Part shown: positions 1 to 5,224 of the stretch, piece by piece
Numbering within the stretch: the first letter of the stretch is position 1
Layout: the number at the start of each line of letters is the position of its first letter
Assembly: GCA_035480535.1 (NCBI GenBank)
Contig: DATIHQ010000092.1
Coordinates: 1 to 8,978 of the forward strand
Origin: DATIHQ01 sp035480535
GTDB lineage: Bacteria > Chlamydiota > Chlamydiia > Chlamydiales > SM23-39
Direction: 5' to 3'
Length of the DNA stretch: 8,978 bases
Notes under the pieces: generated by a model
What the model was told of the DNA's origin: nothing
The model's database searches: none
What the model saw: the letters and a program-made list of their open reading frames with translations, nothing else
Translations under genes and position numbers: made by a program

Positions 1-391
1 CCACCAATGACTCGGTCGTTCCCTGCTGAATTTCCAGGTTTTCAGTCTTCTCCAGCCGATGTTTCATCTCCAGGGCATATCCCGCCTTATCGGCCTGGGA
101 GCGGGGCGATCTCACAGCAGGGCCTTTCGAGGCATTCAACATCCGAAATTGGATACTCCTTCGATCCGCCACCTTGCCCATCAGGCCTCCCAGCGCATCG
201 ATTTCCCTCACCATATGCCCCTTCGCCGTCCCCCCCACCGACGGATTGCAGCTCATCTTGCCGATCGTGTCCAAATTCATCGTCAATAGCAGAGTTTGAG
301 CCCCCATTCGGGCAGCTGCGTACGCCGCTTCGCAGCCTGCATGGCCAGCGCCGATCACCAACACGTCAAAAATTTTTGGATATTTCCACAT
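1..391 (-). CDS. mnmG: MnmG (GidA) tRNA modification enzyme, N-terminal part
   Basis: With MnmE, MnmG builds the 5-carboxymethylaminomethyl group on wobble uridine 34 of several tRNAs in the cytoplasm, using FAD. The first 130 codons are visible and the gene runs off the left edge. The FAD-binding dinucleotide fold is plain at the start: beta strand DVLVIGAGHAGCEAA, with GAGHAG at about residues 14-19. It is followed by the family signatures SCNPSVGGTAKGH (about 47-59) and REIDALGG (about 62-69), then ASKGPAVRSPRSQADK. The ATG at 391 places the nucleotide-binding strand at the usual distance and has AGGGGT (401-406) nine bases upstream. That site is inside a hairpin described separately. The gene lies downstream of the small basic ORF and dnaB on the same strand; the dnaB then mnmG order is known from Chlamydia. 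Identification is near certain. Confidence 0.97.
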   Translation of the reverse strand, partial: MWKYPKIFDVLVIGAGHAGCEAAYAAARMGAQTLLLTMNLDTIGKMSCNPSVGGTAKGHMVREIDALGGLMGKVADRRSIQFRMLNASKGPAVRSPRSQADKAGYALEMKHRLEKTENLEIQQGTTESLV

Positions 392-400
392 AAATAGCAA

Positions 401-432
401 ACCCCTACCAAAATCATCTTTTGAATAGGGGT
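401..432 (-). promoter_or_regulatory. Hairpin enclosing the mnmG ribosome binding site
   Basis: Read on the minus strand, the transcript contains ACCCCTA (426-432) pairing with TAGGGGT (401-407), then an inner stem of CAAAA (419-423) with TTTTG (409-413) around a five-base loop. That gives twelve pairs with a small internal bulge. The downstream arm contains the AGGGGT that serves as Shine-Dalgarno for mnmG, so the fold would hide it. The bases after the hairpin, TTGCTATTT, are moderately T-rich, so a weak terminator or attenuator between the small basic ORF and mnmG is the alternative. The structure is read directly; the function is inferred. Confidence 0.5.
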
Positions 433-449
433 CCTAAAGCAGTTAAAGA

Positions 450-539
450 CTATTTTTTCTTATGTCTATCGCGTCTGCGTCTTTTCTTTCTCTTATGGCG
501 GGCGATTTTAGCTCGTCTTTTTTTCTTTACTGAGGACAT
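450..539 (-). CDS. Tiny highly basic protein, COX24/mS38-like ribosomal candidate (29 aa)
   Basis: This 29-codon ORF sits between dnaB and mnmG on their strand. It starts MSSVKKKRRAK and ends RRRRDRHKKK before TAG. Some twenty of the 29 residues are Lys, Arg or His, and the middle contains ARHKRKKRRRR. The pattern (K/R)-rich head, HKRKKRRRR core and RHKKK tail matches my memory of the bacterial AURKAIP1/COX24-domain proteins, relatives of mitochondrial ribosomal protein mS38 that occur as 30-40 residue proteins in Bacteroidota and related phyla. The start ATG has AAAGGGAG only three bases upstream, and a candidate sigma-70-type promoter lies at 568-596. Because of its length it would be missed by normal gene-length cutoffs. 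A coding role is well supported by start, ribosome binding site, composition and position; the family name is less certain. Confidence 0.75.
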   Translation of the reverse strand: MSSVKKKRRAKIARHKRKKRRRRDRHKKK

Positions 540-567
540 AAACTCCCTTTTCTAAAAAGTTAAGGAC

Positions 568-596
568 AGTTTACGAGATCGACCCCAAAAAGTAAA
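568..596 (-). promoter_or_regulatory. Candidate sigma-70-type promoter for the small basic ORF and mnmG
   Basis: On the minus strand TTTACT (591-596, four of six matches to TTGACA) is separated by exactly 17 bases from TAAACT (568-573, four of six matches to TATAAT). It lies in the 79-base gap between dnaB and the small basic ORF, giving a leader of about 20 bases. Both boxes are imperfect, so readthrough from dnaB remains possible. Confidence 0.35.
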
Positions 597-618
597 GCCT
601 TTGGCTGTTCTAAAGTAT

Positions 619-2070
619 TTAATTGTCATCTGGGGAGAAGGAGGAAAAGGCTTCTTTATTGGATTTGGCGACATCCCCTTGAGAGTGAATGGGGGAGTAA
701 TTGGCAAATTGGCCGATTTCCTTCCGAAAGGTAAGTTGCACATCGCCCACAGGGCCATGCCGGTTTTTTGCGATGATGATCTCCGCCATGCCTGGCTTAT
801 CGTATTTATCATAGTAATCGCGCCGGAAAAGCATCATAACGACGTCCGCATCCTGTTCCAGACTCCCCGACTCTCTCAAATCGCTTAACATGGGGCGGTG
901 GCCTTGCCGCTCTTCCACTTTACGGGAGAGCTGGGCAGCACAAAGCACGGGAATATTGAGTTCCCGTGCTAAGTTTTTCAAAAGACGAGAGATTTCAGAG
1001 ACTTCGTTCTGTCGATTTTCAATCGAGCGCATATTTCCAGAGCCTGAGAGCAATTGGAGATAATCGATGATGATGAAGCCGACGTTGTAAGCTTCTTTCA
1101 TGCGCCGTGCGCGGGCGCGTAGATCGGTGATTTTCAGTCCTGGCTGATCGTCGATGACCATGACATGCTTTTGCATCGAGTTGACCGCCGCGACTACGCG
1201 CTGATATTCAGAGCCATTGAGTGAGCCCGTTTGAATTTTATCCGATTCCACCTCTGCCTGAGAGCAAATCATTCGATGGACCATTTGCGTAGCGCTCATC
1301 TCAAGGGAAAAGACGCCTACGGGGATCTTATTCTTGAAACAAATATTCTCCGCGATATTCGTGGCGATCGCGGTTTTTCCCATCGCTGGTCTTGCGGCGA
1401 GGATGATCAAATTGGAATTGCCAAAGCCATTGAGCATTTTATCTAGATCGACAAAGTGGGTGGGGATTCCTGTGATCTTTGCTTCATCCGGCCCTTTTTC
1501 TCGATAAGATTGTTGACGCGCTTCTAGTTCTTTCAGGTAAGGGAGTTTAGATTCTGCTTTTAAGCCTGTGAGAACATCTTTAATCGAGACGCCCGCTTTA
1601 CTTTGGTTCTGCTGCGAAATGTTGAAGAAGTTGGTTTGCGCCTGATCGAGCACGGCAAACACATCGGGGGGATCTTCGAGGGCAGTTTTTTCAATAATTT
1701 GCGATGTGGAAATCATCTGCCGCAAAACAGACTTTTCCCGAACTAAATTGATGTACTCTTCGATGAACGCCGAGGTTCCTGCATATTGGGCCAGCGTGGT
1801 TAGATAACTAATGCCCCCAACGGTTTCTAATTTGCCTTGGCGCTTTAACTCTTCGCTGATGAGATGGATATCAGCAGGTTTATCGGAGCGATACGCTGTT
1901 TTCAGCGCAGTGTAGATGACCTGGTGCTCTGTGTAGTAAAAGTTATATTCATCGAGGCTGTCAGAGCCAATATTGAGCGCATTCACGCTCGTGAGCATGC
2001 ATCCGAGGACCATCATCTCAGATTCTTTGGAATTGGGAGGAACGCGAGTTTTCTTTTCCAGATCTGCCAT
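619..2070 (-). CDS. dnaB: Replicative DNA helicase DnaB
   Basis: DnaB is the hexameric helicase that unwinds the parental duplex at the replication fork and contacts primase. From the ATG at 2070 the product is 483 residues, close to the usual 450-500. The N-terminal helical domain has the typical PPNSKESEMMVLGCML, TEHQVIYTAL and GGISYLTTLA segments. After a linker the RecA-like domain shows Walker A ARPAMGKTA (about 226-234), SLEMS (about 255-259), Walker B IIIDYLQLL (about 333-341), the AAQLSRKVEERQGHRP loop followed by LSDLRESGSLEQDAD, and the arginine-finger segment KNRHGPVGDVQLTF near 435-448. A TTG at 2088 would add six residues, but neither start has a clear Shine-Dalgarno. ATG is preferred because the added residues are not family-like. 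No inserted domain or intein is seen. The gene heads the mnmG cluster. Confidence 0.98.
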   Translation of the reverse strand: MADLEKKTRVPPNSKESEMMVLGCMLTSVNALNIGSDSLDEYNFYYTEHQVIYTALKTAYRSDKPADIHLISEELKRQGKLETVGGISYLTTLAQYAGTSAFIEEYINLVREKSVLRQMISTSQIIEKTALEDPPDVFAVLDQAQTNFFNISQQNQSKAGVSIKDVLTGLKAESKLPYLKELEARQQSYREKGPDEAKITGIPTHFVDLDKMLNGFGNSNLIILAARPAMGKTAIATNIAENICFKNKIPVGVFSLEMSATQMVHRMICSQAEVESDKIQTGSLNGSEYQRVVAAVNSMQKHVMVIDDQPGLKITDLRARARRMKEAYNVGFIIIDYLQLLSGSGNMRSIENRQNEVSEISRLLKNLARELNIPVLCAAQLSRKVEERQGHRPMLSDLRESGSLEQDADVVMMLFRRDYYDKYDKPGMAEIIIAKNRHGPVGDVQLTFRKEIGQFANYSPIHSQGDVAKSNKEAFSSFSPDDN

Positions 2071-2078
2071 AAAAAAAG

Positions 2079-2087
2079 ACGATAGCA
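2079..2087 (-). promoter_or_regulatory. Candidate extended -10 element of dnaB
   Basis: On the minus strand TGC-TATCGT lies eight bases before the dnaB ATG, in a 65-base divergent gap shared with the HAD gene. TATCGT matches TATAAT at four of six positions and is preceded by a TG. No Shine-Dalgarno lies between it and the ATG, so the transcript would have almost no leader. It is a weak single-site prediction strengthened by the same geometry before the LuxR-type gene. Confidence 0.3.
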
Positions 2088-2135
2088 AAAAACGTTTTAA
2101 GGGAAAAAGAAATTAGAAGTAAACTTGCTGGAACC

Positions 2136-2789
2136 ATGATTCTTATCTCTCTTCTTGCCTCTTTAGCAAATATTCTTGCGCCCATTCAGCCAAAGGTGAT
2201 CTATTTTGATTTTGGCGGCGTAATGGCCTCTCCAGATAGGCAAATGCAGTTGGCCTATCTTGTAGAAAAGCTAGGTTTTCCTGCGGAGTCTCTACAAGAT
2301 TCTCCTTACTTTCGCTGGATGCAGCTTCACCCTTCAGAGATCGACTATCTAACGCAGAAAGCGCTCGAATATCAGATTCTCCTCACCCCCGAACGCTTAG
2401 AAGAATATCGCAAAGTCAAAAGAAATTCGATCCATGAAATCCCGGGCATGCTGGAGCTTGTTAAACACTTACGCCAAATGCATTATGAAGTAGATCTAAT
2501 TACGAATATTCGCCCCGAAAATCTCGATCTCATCGAGCCGTTTAGAAATATGTTCGATCACATCGTTCATTGTCCAAAAGACCCGGGGGAGCGGCAAGAA
2601 GCTTGGGAAATGGAATGGATGCAGCACGGCTTTAATCCCTCCCAGTTGATGCTTATCGATGACCAAGAGGCTAATGTAGATGAAGCTCAGAAACTAGGCA
2701 TTCAGGCAATTCAATTTGAAACTGTAGACGCCATTCTGAAAGAGTTGGTCAATCGCGGTATTCTATCAGAGCAACTCGAGTTTTTTTAA
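2136..2789 (+). CDS. HAD-superfamily hydrolase, YihX-like motif I
   Basis: HAD hydrolases usually remove phosphate from small metabolites through an aspartyl-phosphate intermediate. The 217-residue product shows motif I YFDFGGVM with nucleophile Asp25, motif II LITN with Thr123, a plausible motif III Lys148 in CPKDPGE, and motif IV LIDDQEANVDEAQKLG with Asp175-Asp176. The second Asp of the common DxD is Gly27. That occurs in sugar-phosphatase relatives such as E. coli YihX (DLGNV), so activity need not be lost. The cap segment, about residues 33-105, is helical, as in subfamily I. The first 18 residues are hydrophobic without a basic start, an ambiguous signal or membrane segment. The ATG has only a weak GGA upstream. 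The last eight codons overlap the 3' end of the convergent regulator gene. Substrate unknown. Confidence 0.85.
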   Translation: MILISLLASLANILAPIQPKVIYFDFGGVMASPDRQMQLAYLVEKLGFPAESLQDSPYFRWMQLHPSEIDYLTQKALEYQILLTPERLEEYRKVKRNSIHEIPGMLELVKHLRQMHYEVDLITNIRPENLDLIEPFRNMFDHIVHCPKDPGERQEAWEMEWMQHGFNPSQLMLIDDQEANVDEAQKLGIQAIQFETVDAILKELVNRGILSEQLEFF

Positions 2790-3455
2790 GAGCTCTGCGG
2801 CTGAAAAGAGCTCCCCTTTATTGGAACACTTTAGCTTTTTTTTCATGTTTTCGAAATAGGATTCCACTGTGCGGCGCGAAAGATTGAGGAGGGCCGCCGT
2901 TTCTTTTGCTGTCTTGCCTTGGAGCAAAAGCTCCAAACAGTCCCTTTCTCTCTTGGAAAGAAGGGAGGCTTTTTCCAAAACCTTTTCCATGCCGAGATCT
3001 TTTAAAAGCTTGGCGTAATAGCCAGGCTCTACGGGGTCTGTGCTGACATGGACTTCGCCGATCTGCTCGAGGATTCCAAGCCGGTCCCAAAATTGCCGAA
3101 TGACCTGAATTTTCCCTTTGGCAATGCGGTAGATACTGAGGCCCCAAATGGCAAATTCCTTTTTCTTCGGCGTAATTCCTTTATGACCTTCTTTATGCCT
3201 CCCCTTGCATGTCCAGCGGACAATCACTTGATCGCCATGGGCAAAGATCTCTTCTATCTTAAACTTTGCGCCAGGATAAGCTCTGTGATAGCCCCGATCG
3301 ATCTTCTTTAGCGCGGTGAGCCCTTTGACTACCTGACCGCTGGCCGGGCCATAGAGCTCAACCTCTTCAGAAATCAGTTGATCATACAAAGAGATATCAT
3401 CTCGACTCGCCTGCTCTTCAAATAAGCAGCGCACTAACTCAACGTTCTTCTTCAT
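2766..3455 (-). CDS. SnoaL-like sensor domain fused to LuxR-type helix-turn-helix
   Basis: This is a probable one-component transcription regulator of 229 residues, in two parts. Residues about 1-137 are a SnoaL/NTF2-like fold domain with GPASGQ (36-41), GYHRAYPGAKF (about 55-65), IFAHGDQVIVRW (about 70-81), SIYRIAKGKI and WDRLGILEQIG (about 123-133). Residues about 166-220 are a LuxR/GerE helix-turn-helix: LSKRERDCLELLLQGKTAKE, then NLSRRTVESY as recognition helix, then NMKKKL. The sensor half is clearly paralogous to the divergent SnoaL-like gene at 3567, so both may bind related ligands. The ATG at 3455 is chosen; a GTG at 3461 would add two residues. Neither has a good Shine-Dalgarno, and a TGCTATAAA element eight bases before the ATG suggests a near-leaderless message. 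The 3' end overlaps the HAD gene by 24 bases. Ligand and targets are unknown. Confidence 0.85.
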   Translation of the reverse strand: MKKNVELVRCLFEEQASRDDISLYDQLISEEVELYGPASGQVVKGLTALKKIDRGYHRAYPGAKFKIEEIFAHGDQVIVRWTCKGRHKEGHKGITPKKKEFAIWGLSIYRIAKGKIQVIRQFWDRLGILEQIGEVHVSTDPVEPGYYAKLLKDLGMEKVLEKASLLSKRERDCLELLLQGKTAKETAALLNLSRRTVESYFENMKKKLKCSNKGELFSAAELLKKLELL

Positions 3456-3463
3456 ATCCACAG

Positions 3464-3472
3464 TTTATAGCA
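3464..3472 (-). promoter_or_regulatory. Candidate extended -10 element of the SnoaL-LuxR gene
   Basis: On the minus strand TGC-TATAAA has five of six matches to TATAAT plus the TG of an extended -10. It ends eight bases before the ATG at 3455, so initiation would give little or no leader, and the alternative GTG at 3461 would lie upstream of the transcript start. No convincing -35 is seen; an activator could compensate. Confidence 0.4.
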
Positions 3473-3483
3473 ACCCTAGCCCC

Positions 3484-3521
3484 GATAGCCACCGTATTAA
3501 TTACGGCAAGAAGGATAGCCA
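3484..3521. promoter_or_regulatory. Candidate operator: 15-bp dyad flanked by direct repeats
   Basis: Between the two divergent SnoaL genes lies CCGTA-TTAAT-TACGG (3492-3506), a five-base-arm inverted repeat. It is flanked by two identical copies of GATAGCCA at 3484-3491 and 3514-3521, whose starts are exactly 30 bases apart, about three helical turns. A partial second site ACCGTTTTATTAAT lies at 3541-3554, just before the ribosome binding site of the plus-strand gene. A -10-like TAAAAT (3524-3529) would put a very poor -35 within the dyad. The repeats are read directly; a role as the LuxR-type regulator's binding site is inferred. Confidence 0.4.
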
Positions 3522-3554
3522 GATAAAATCGTATGCTTATACCGTTTTATTAAT

Positions 3555-3560
3555 AGGAGA
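3555..3560 (+). promoter_or_regulatory. Ribosome binding site fixing a GTG start
   Basis: AGGAGA lies six bases before GTG at 3567. It is the best Shine-Dalgarno of the middle block. It supports the GTG over the in-frame ATG at 3612, which has none. Confidence 0.7.
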
Positions 3561-3566
3561 ATTTTT

Positions 3567-4076
3567 GTGGATACAAACTGCCAACAAACCCCAAATTATG
3601 AGTATAATTACATGATTTCTAATCAAGAAAAGATTTGTCAACGGAATATAGAGCAGATTCTTCGTTATTTCAAACACGATTACTCGATCTATGAGGAGAT
3701 CGTCGCCGAAGATATTTGGATTCACGGTCCTGCAAGCGGGCAAGAAACCAGAGGCATTGCGGCGACAAAAAAGATGAATATGGGCTATGCCGTAGCTTAC
3801 CCAGACGCGCAATATCAAATTCACGATGTATTCGCTGTAGGGGATAAAGTCGTTGTGCGATGGAGCGTGCAAGGAAAGCAGACTGGAGAGCGCAAGGGAC
3901 TTCGAATCGCCGGAGGAACACAAGATCTCCCGCCGACTTACAGGGAAATCAATCTGGATGGGACACATATCTACCGCTTTAACGAAGAGGGGAAAATTGT
4001 AGAGACGTGGGCCGCGTGGGATCGCTTGGGAGAAATCGAACAAATCGCCGACATCTCAATTGTTGCGAAATCATAG
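3567..4076 (+). CDS. Stand-alone SnoaL-like / NTF2-fold protein
   Basis: SnoaL-like proteins share the NTF2 or ketosteroid-isomerase fold: some are polyketide cyclases or isomerases, many are uncharacterised ligand binders. The 169-residue product has GPASGQ (54-59), GIAATKKMNMGYAVAYPDAQ (about 63-82), VFAVGDKVVVRW (about 88-99), THIYRFNEEGKIVETW and WDRLGEIEQI (about 151-160). These blocks line up in order with the sensor half of the divergent SnoaL-LuxR protein. It has a short insertion near 113-130 (IAGGTQDLPPTY) and no helix-turn-helix. The start is GTG with a good AGGAGA upstream. The LysE-type exporter follows 25 bases after the stop on the same strand, so cotranscription is likely. It could be an enzyme on the regulator's ligand or a ligand sink. 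No catalytic residue can be assigned by eye. Confidence 0.82.
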   Translation: MDTNCQQTPNYEYNYMISNQEKICQRNIEQILRYFKHDYSIYEEIVAEDIWIHGPASGQETRGIAATKKMNMGYAVAYPDAQYQIHDVFAVGDKVVVRWSVQGKQTGERKGLRIAGGTQDLPPTYREINLDGTHIYRFNEEGKIVETWAAWDRLGEIEQIADISIVAKS

Positions 4077-4080
4077 GGTT

Positions 4081-4089
4081 TGCTATCCT
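4081..4089 (+). promoter_or_regulatory. Candidate extended -10 element before the LysE-type gene
   Basis: TGC-TATCCT begins five bases after the SnoaL stop and ends 12 bases before the exporter ATG. The enclosing stretch AGGGTTTGCTAT is nearly repeated before the SnoaL-LuxR gene on the other strand (AGGGTTGCTAT). TTGCGA lies upstream at a short 15-base spacing. It could give the exporter its own short-leader transcript besides readthrough. Confidence 0.3.
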
Positions 4090-4101
4090 CTTGGTAACTT
4101 T

Positions 4102-4716
4102 ATGGATATTGCAAAGTTTTCAACGATTGCTTTGGTTGCCCTTTTGGGGGCTATGAGCCCAGGGCCTGACTTTGCCGTTGTTACGAAAAATTGCCTTTCG
4201 GGCAATTTTCGGAGCGGCCTTTTCAGCGCTTTGGGCGTGGCTTGCGCCCTCATGATCCATCTCACCTATTGTGTTTTGGGGATTGCGCTGGTGATCGTTG
4301 AATCACCTTCTCTTTTCTACCTACTGAAGTACTTAGGGGCTGGATATCTTTTCTATCTAGGCGTAATGCTTTTGAGGGAGAAAATAGGTCCTGAAGGAGC
4401 TTCTAAAGAAACGCAAACTCAGAAGGGGCACCGCTCTTTCGTCGCAGGATTTCTCTGCAATTTACTCAACCCAAAATGCACACTATTTCTGCTGAGTCTT
4501 TTCACGCAGTTTATTGATCCCGGGATGAGCTTGCTTGAGAAAGCTACTTTTGGAGCTGTGATTCTCGTTGTTAGCTTAGGATGGTTTGTATTTCTTTGTT
4601 TTCTTATAACGCATCGCCTCTTCCGAAAGTATTTTGCCCAGTTTCAATTTGCGATTTCCAAGGCGATGGGCGTGATGTTATGCCTTCTTGCGCTCTATGT
4701 GGCCATTAGCGGTTAA
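4102..4716 (+). CDS. LysE/RhtB-family small-molecule exporter
   Basis: Members of this family export amino acids and related small metabolites across the inner membrane, driven by the proton gradient. The 204-residue length is typical. The family signature SPGPDFAVVTKN is at about residues 19-30, and the second conserved block NLLNPKCTLFLLSLFTQFI is at about 120-138. Hydrophobic segments lie at about 5-25, 39-67, 69-91, 112-137, 147-170 and 184-202, consistent with five or six membrane helices. A hydrophilic loop with EGASKETQTQKGH is at about 98-110. The ATG at 4102 is preferred; an upstream in-frame TTG at 4060 lies inside the SnoaL gene and adds non-family sequence. No Shine-Dalgarno is seen, but a -10-like element is. 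Its placement behind the SnoaL-like gene suggests export of a molecule that the module senses or modifies. Substrate cannot be told. Confidence 0.92.
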   Translation: MDIAKFSTIALVALLGAMSPGPDFAVVTKNCLSGNFRSGLFSALGVACALMIHLTYCVLGIALVIVESPSLFYLLKYLGAGYLFYLGVMLLREKIGPEGASKETQTQKGHRSFVAGFLCNLLNPKCTLFLLSLFTQFIDPGMSLLEKATFGAVILVVSLGWFVFLCFLITHRLFRKYFAQFQFAISKAMGVMLCLLALYVAISG

Positions 4717-4720
4717 CACG

Positions 4721-5224
4721 TTAAAACTCGACTCCGGCTCGTATTTCAGGAGACGGGATAAATCCCATCACCAACTTTGCGCCAATGTCGACAAAGCCAT
4801 GCTCGAATTCGATCCCCGCACGGAGAGGAATGTAGGGAATAATGTAGGCGCCGCCAATCCCATAGGAAAAATAGGGGGAGACTTCAGCATCTTTAGAGAA
4901 ATAGAGAAAATTATAGTCAACCGACACGATTGGAATCCAACTCACTGTATCAAAGGGAAAGGGGAGCATGCCCATCTTGCAGTCAAGGGCAGTTCCTTTG
5001 GATCCGCGCCGTTCTCGAATGGAAACGCCGCCCCCGGGGATGATAGAGAGAGAACCATAAACGATCGTTTTATTTGTACTCACTGTTGAAGCTTGTGCCT
5101 CTCTTATGGGAAGGGGTGTCTTTTCCTCCGAGATAATTGAAGGAGAGAGAGAAACAATTTCCTCTTCGGCGACTGCCTGTGTCGTCAGTAAAATCGTCAA
5201 TGCGAATGCTTTAAAAGGGTTCAT
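4721..5224 (-). CDS. Small secreted beta-barrel-like outer membrane protein
   Basis: I do not recognise a named family. The 167-residue product begins MNPFKAFALTILLTTQAVA, a good Sec signal peptide with probable cleavage after AVA (residue 19). About 30 polar residues follow. Then come alternating amphipathic strands rich in Gly and aromatics, such as TIVYGSLSIIPGGGVSIRER, VSVDYNFLYFS, VSPYFSYGIGGAYII, LRAGIEFEHGFVDIGAKLVMGF and EIRAGVEF. The terminal Phe is the usual outer-membrane insertion signal for the barrel assembly machinery. An eight-stranded barrel would fit the length. The ATG at 5224 overlaps the TGA of the upstream gene as ATGA, supporting this start over a TTG at 5239 and indicating translational coupling. 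The 3' end lies four bases from the convergent exporter stop. Confidence 0.75.
   Translation of the reverse strand: MNPFKAFALTILLTTQAVAEEEIVSLSPSIISEEKTPLPIREAQASTVSTNKTIVYGSLSIIPGGGVSIRERRGSKGTALDCKMGMLPFPFDTVSWIPIVSVDYNFLYFSKDAEVSPYFSYGIGGAYIIPYIPLRAGIEFEHGFVDIGAKLVMGFIPSPEIRAGVEF

Noticed and set aside
7..393. Long plus-strand open frame at the left edge
   Set aside because: It is the antisense shadow of mnmG, whose FAD-binding motifs are clear; its own translation is Pro/Ser-rich without motifs.
580..620. AGCC-AAA-GGCT followed by TTACTTTTT after dnaB as a terminator
   Set aside because: A four-pair stem is too weak, and the same bases form the candidate -35 region for the small basic ORF.
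3537..4043. 168-residue minus-strand open frame across the stand-alone SnoaL gene
   Set aside because: The SnoaL gene on the other strand has a good ribosome binding site and a paralogue; the antisense frame has neither.
4688..5089. Plus-strand open frame opposite the beta-barrel gene
   Set aside because: The minus-strand reading has a signal peptide, ATGA coupling and a terminal Phe; the plus reading shows no family features and begins inside the LysE gene.
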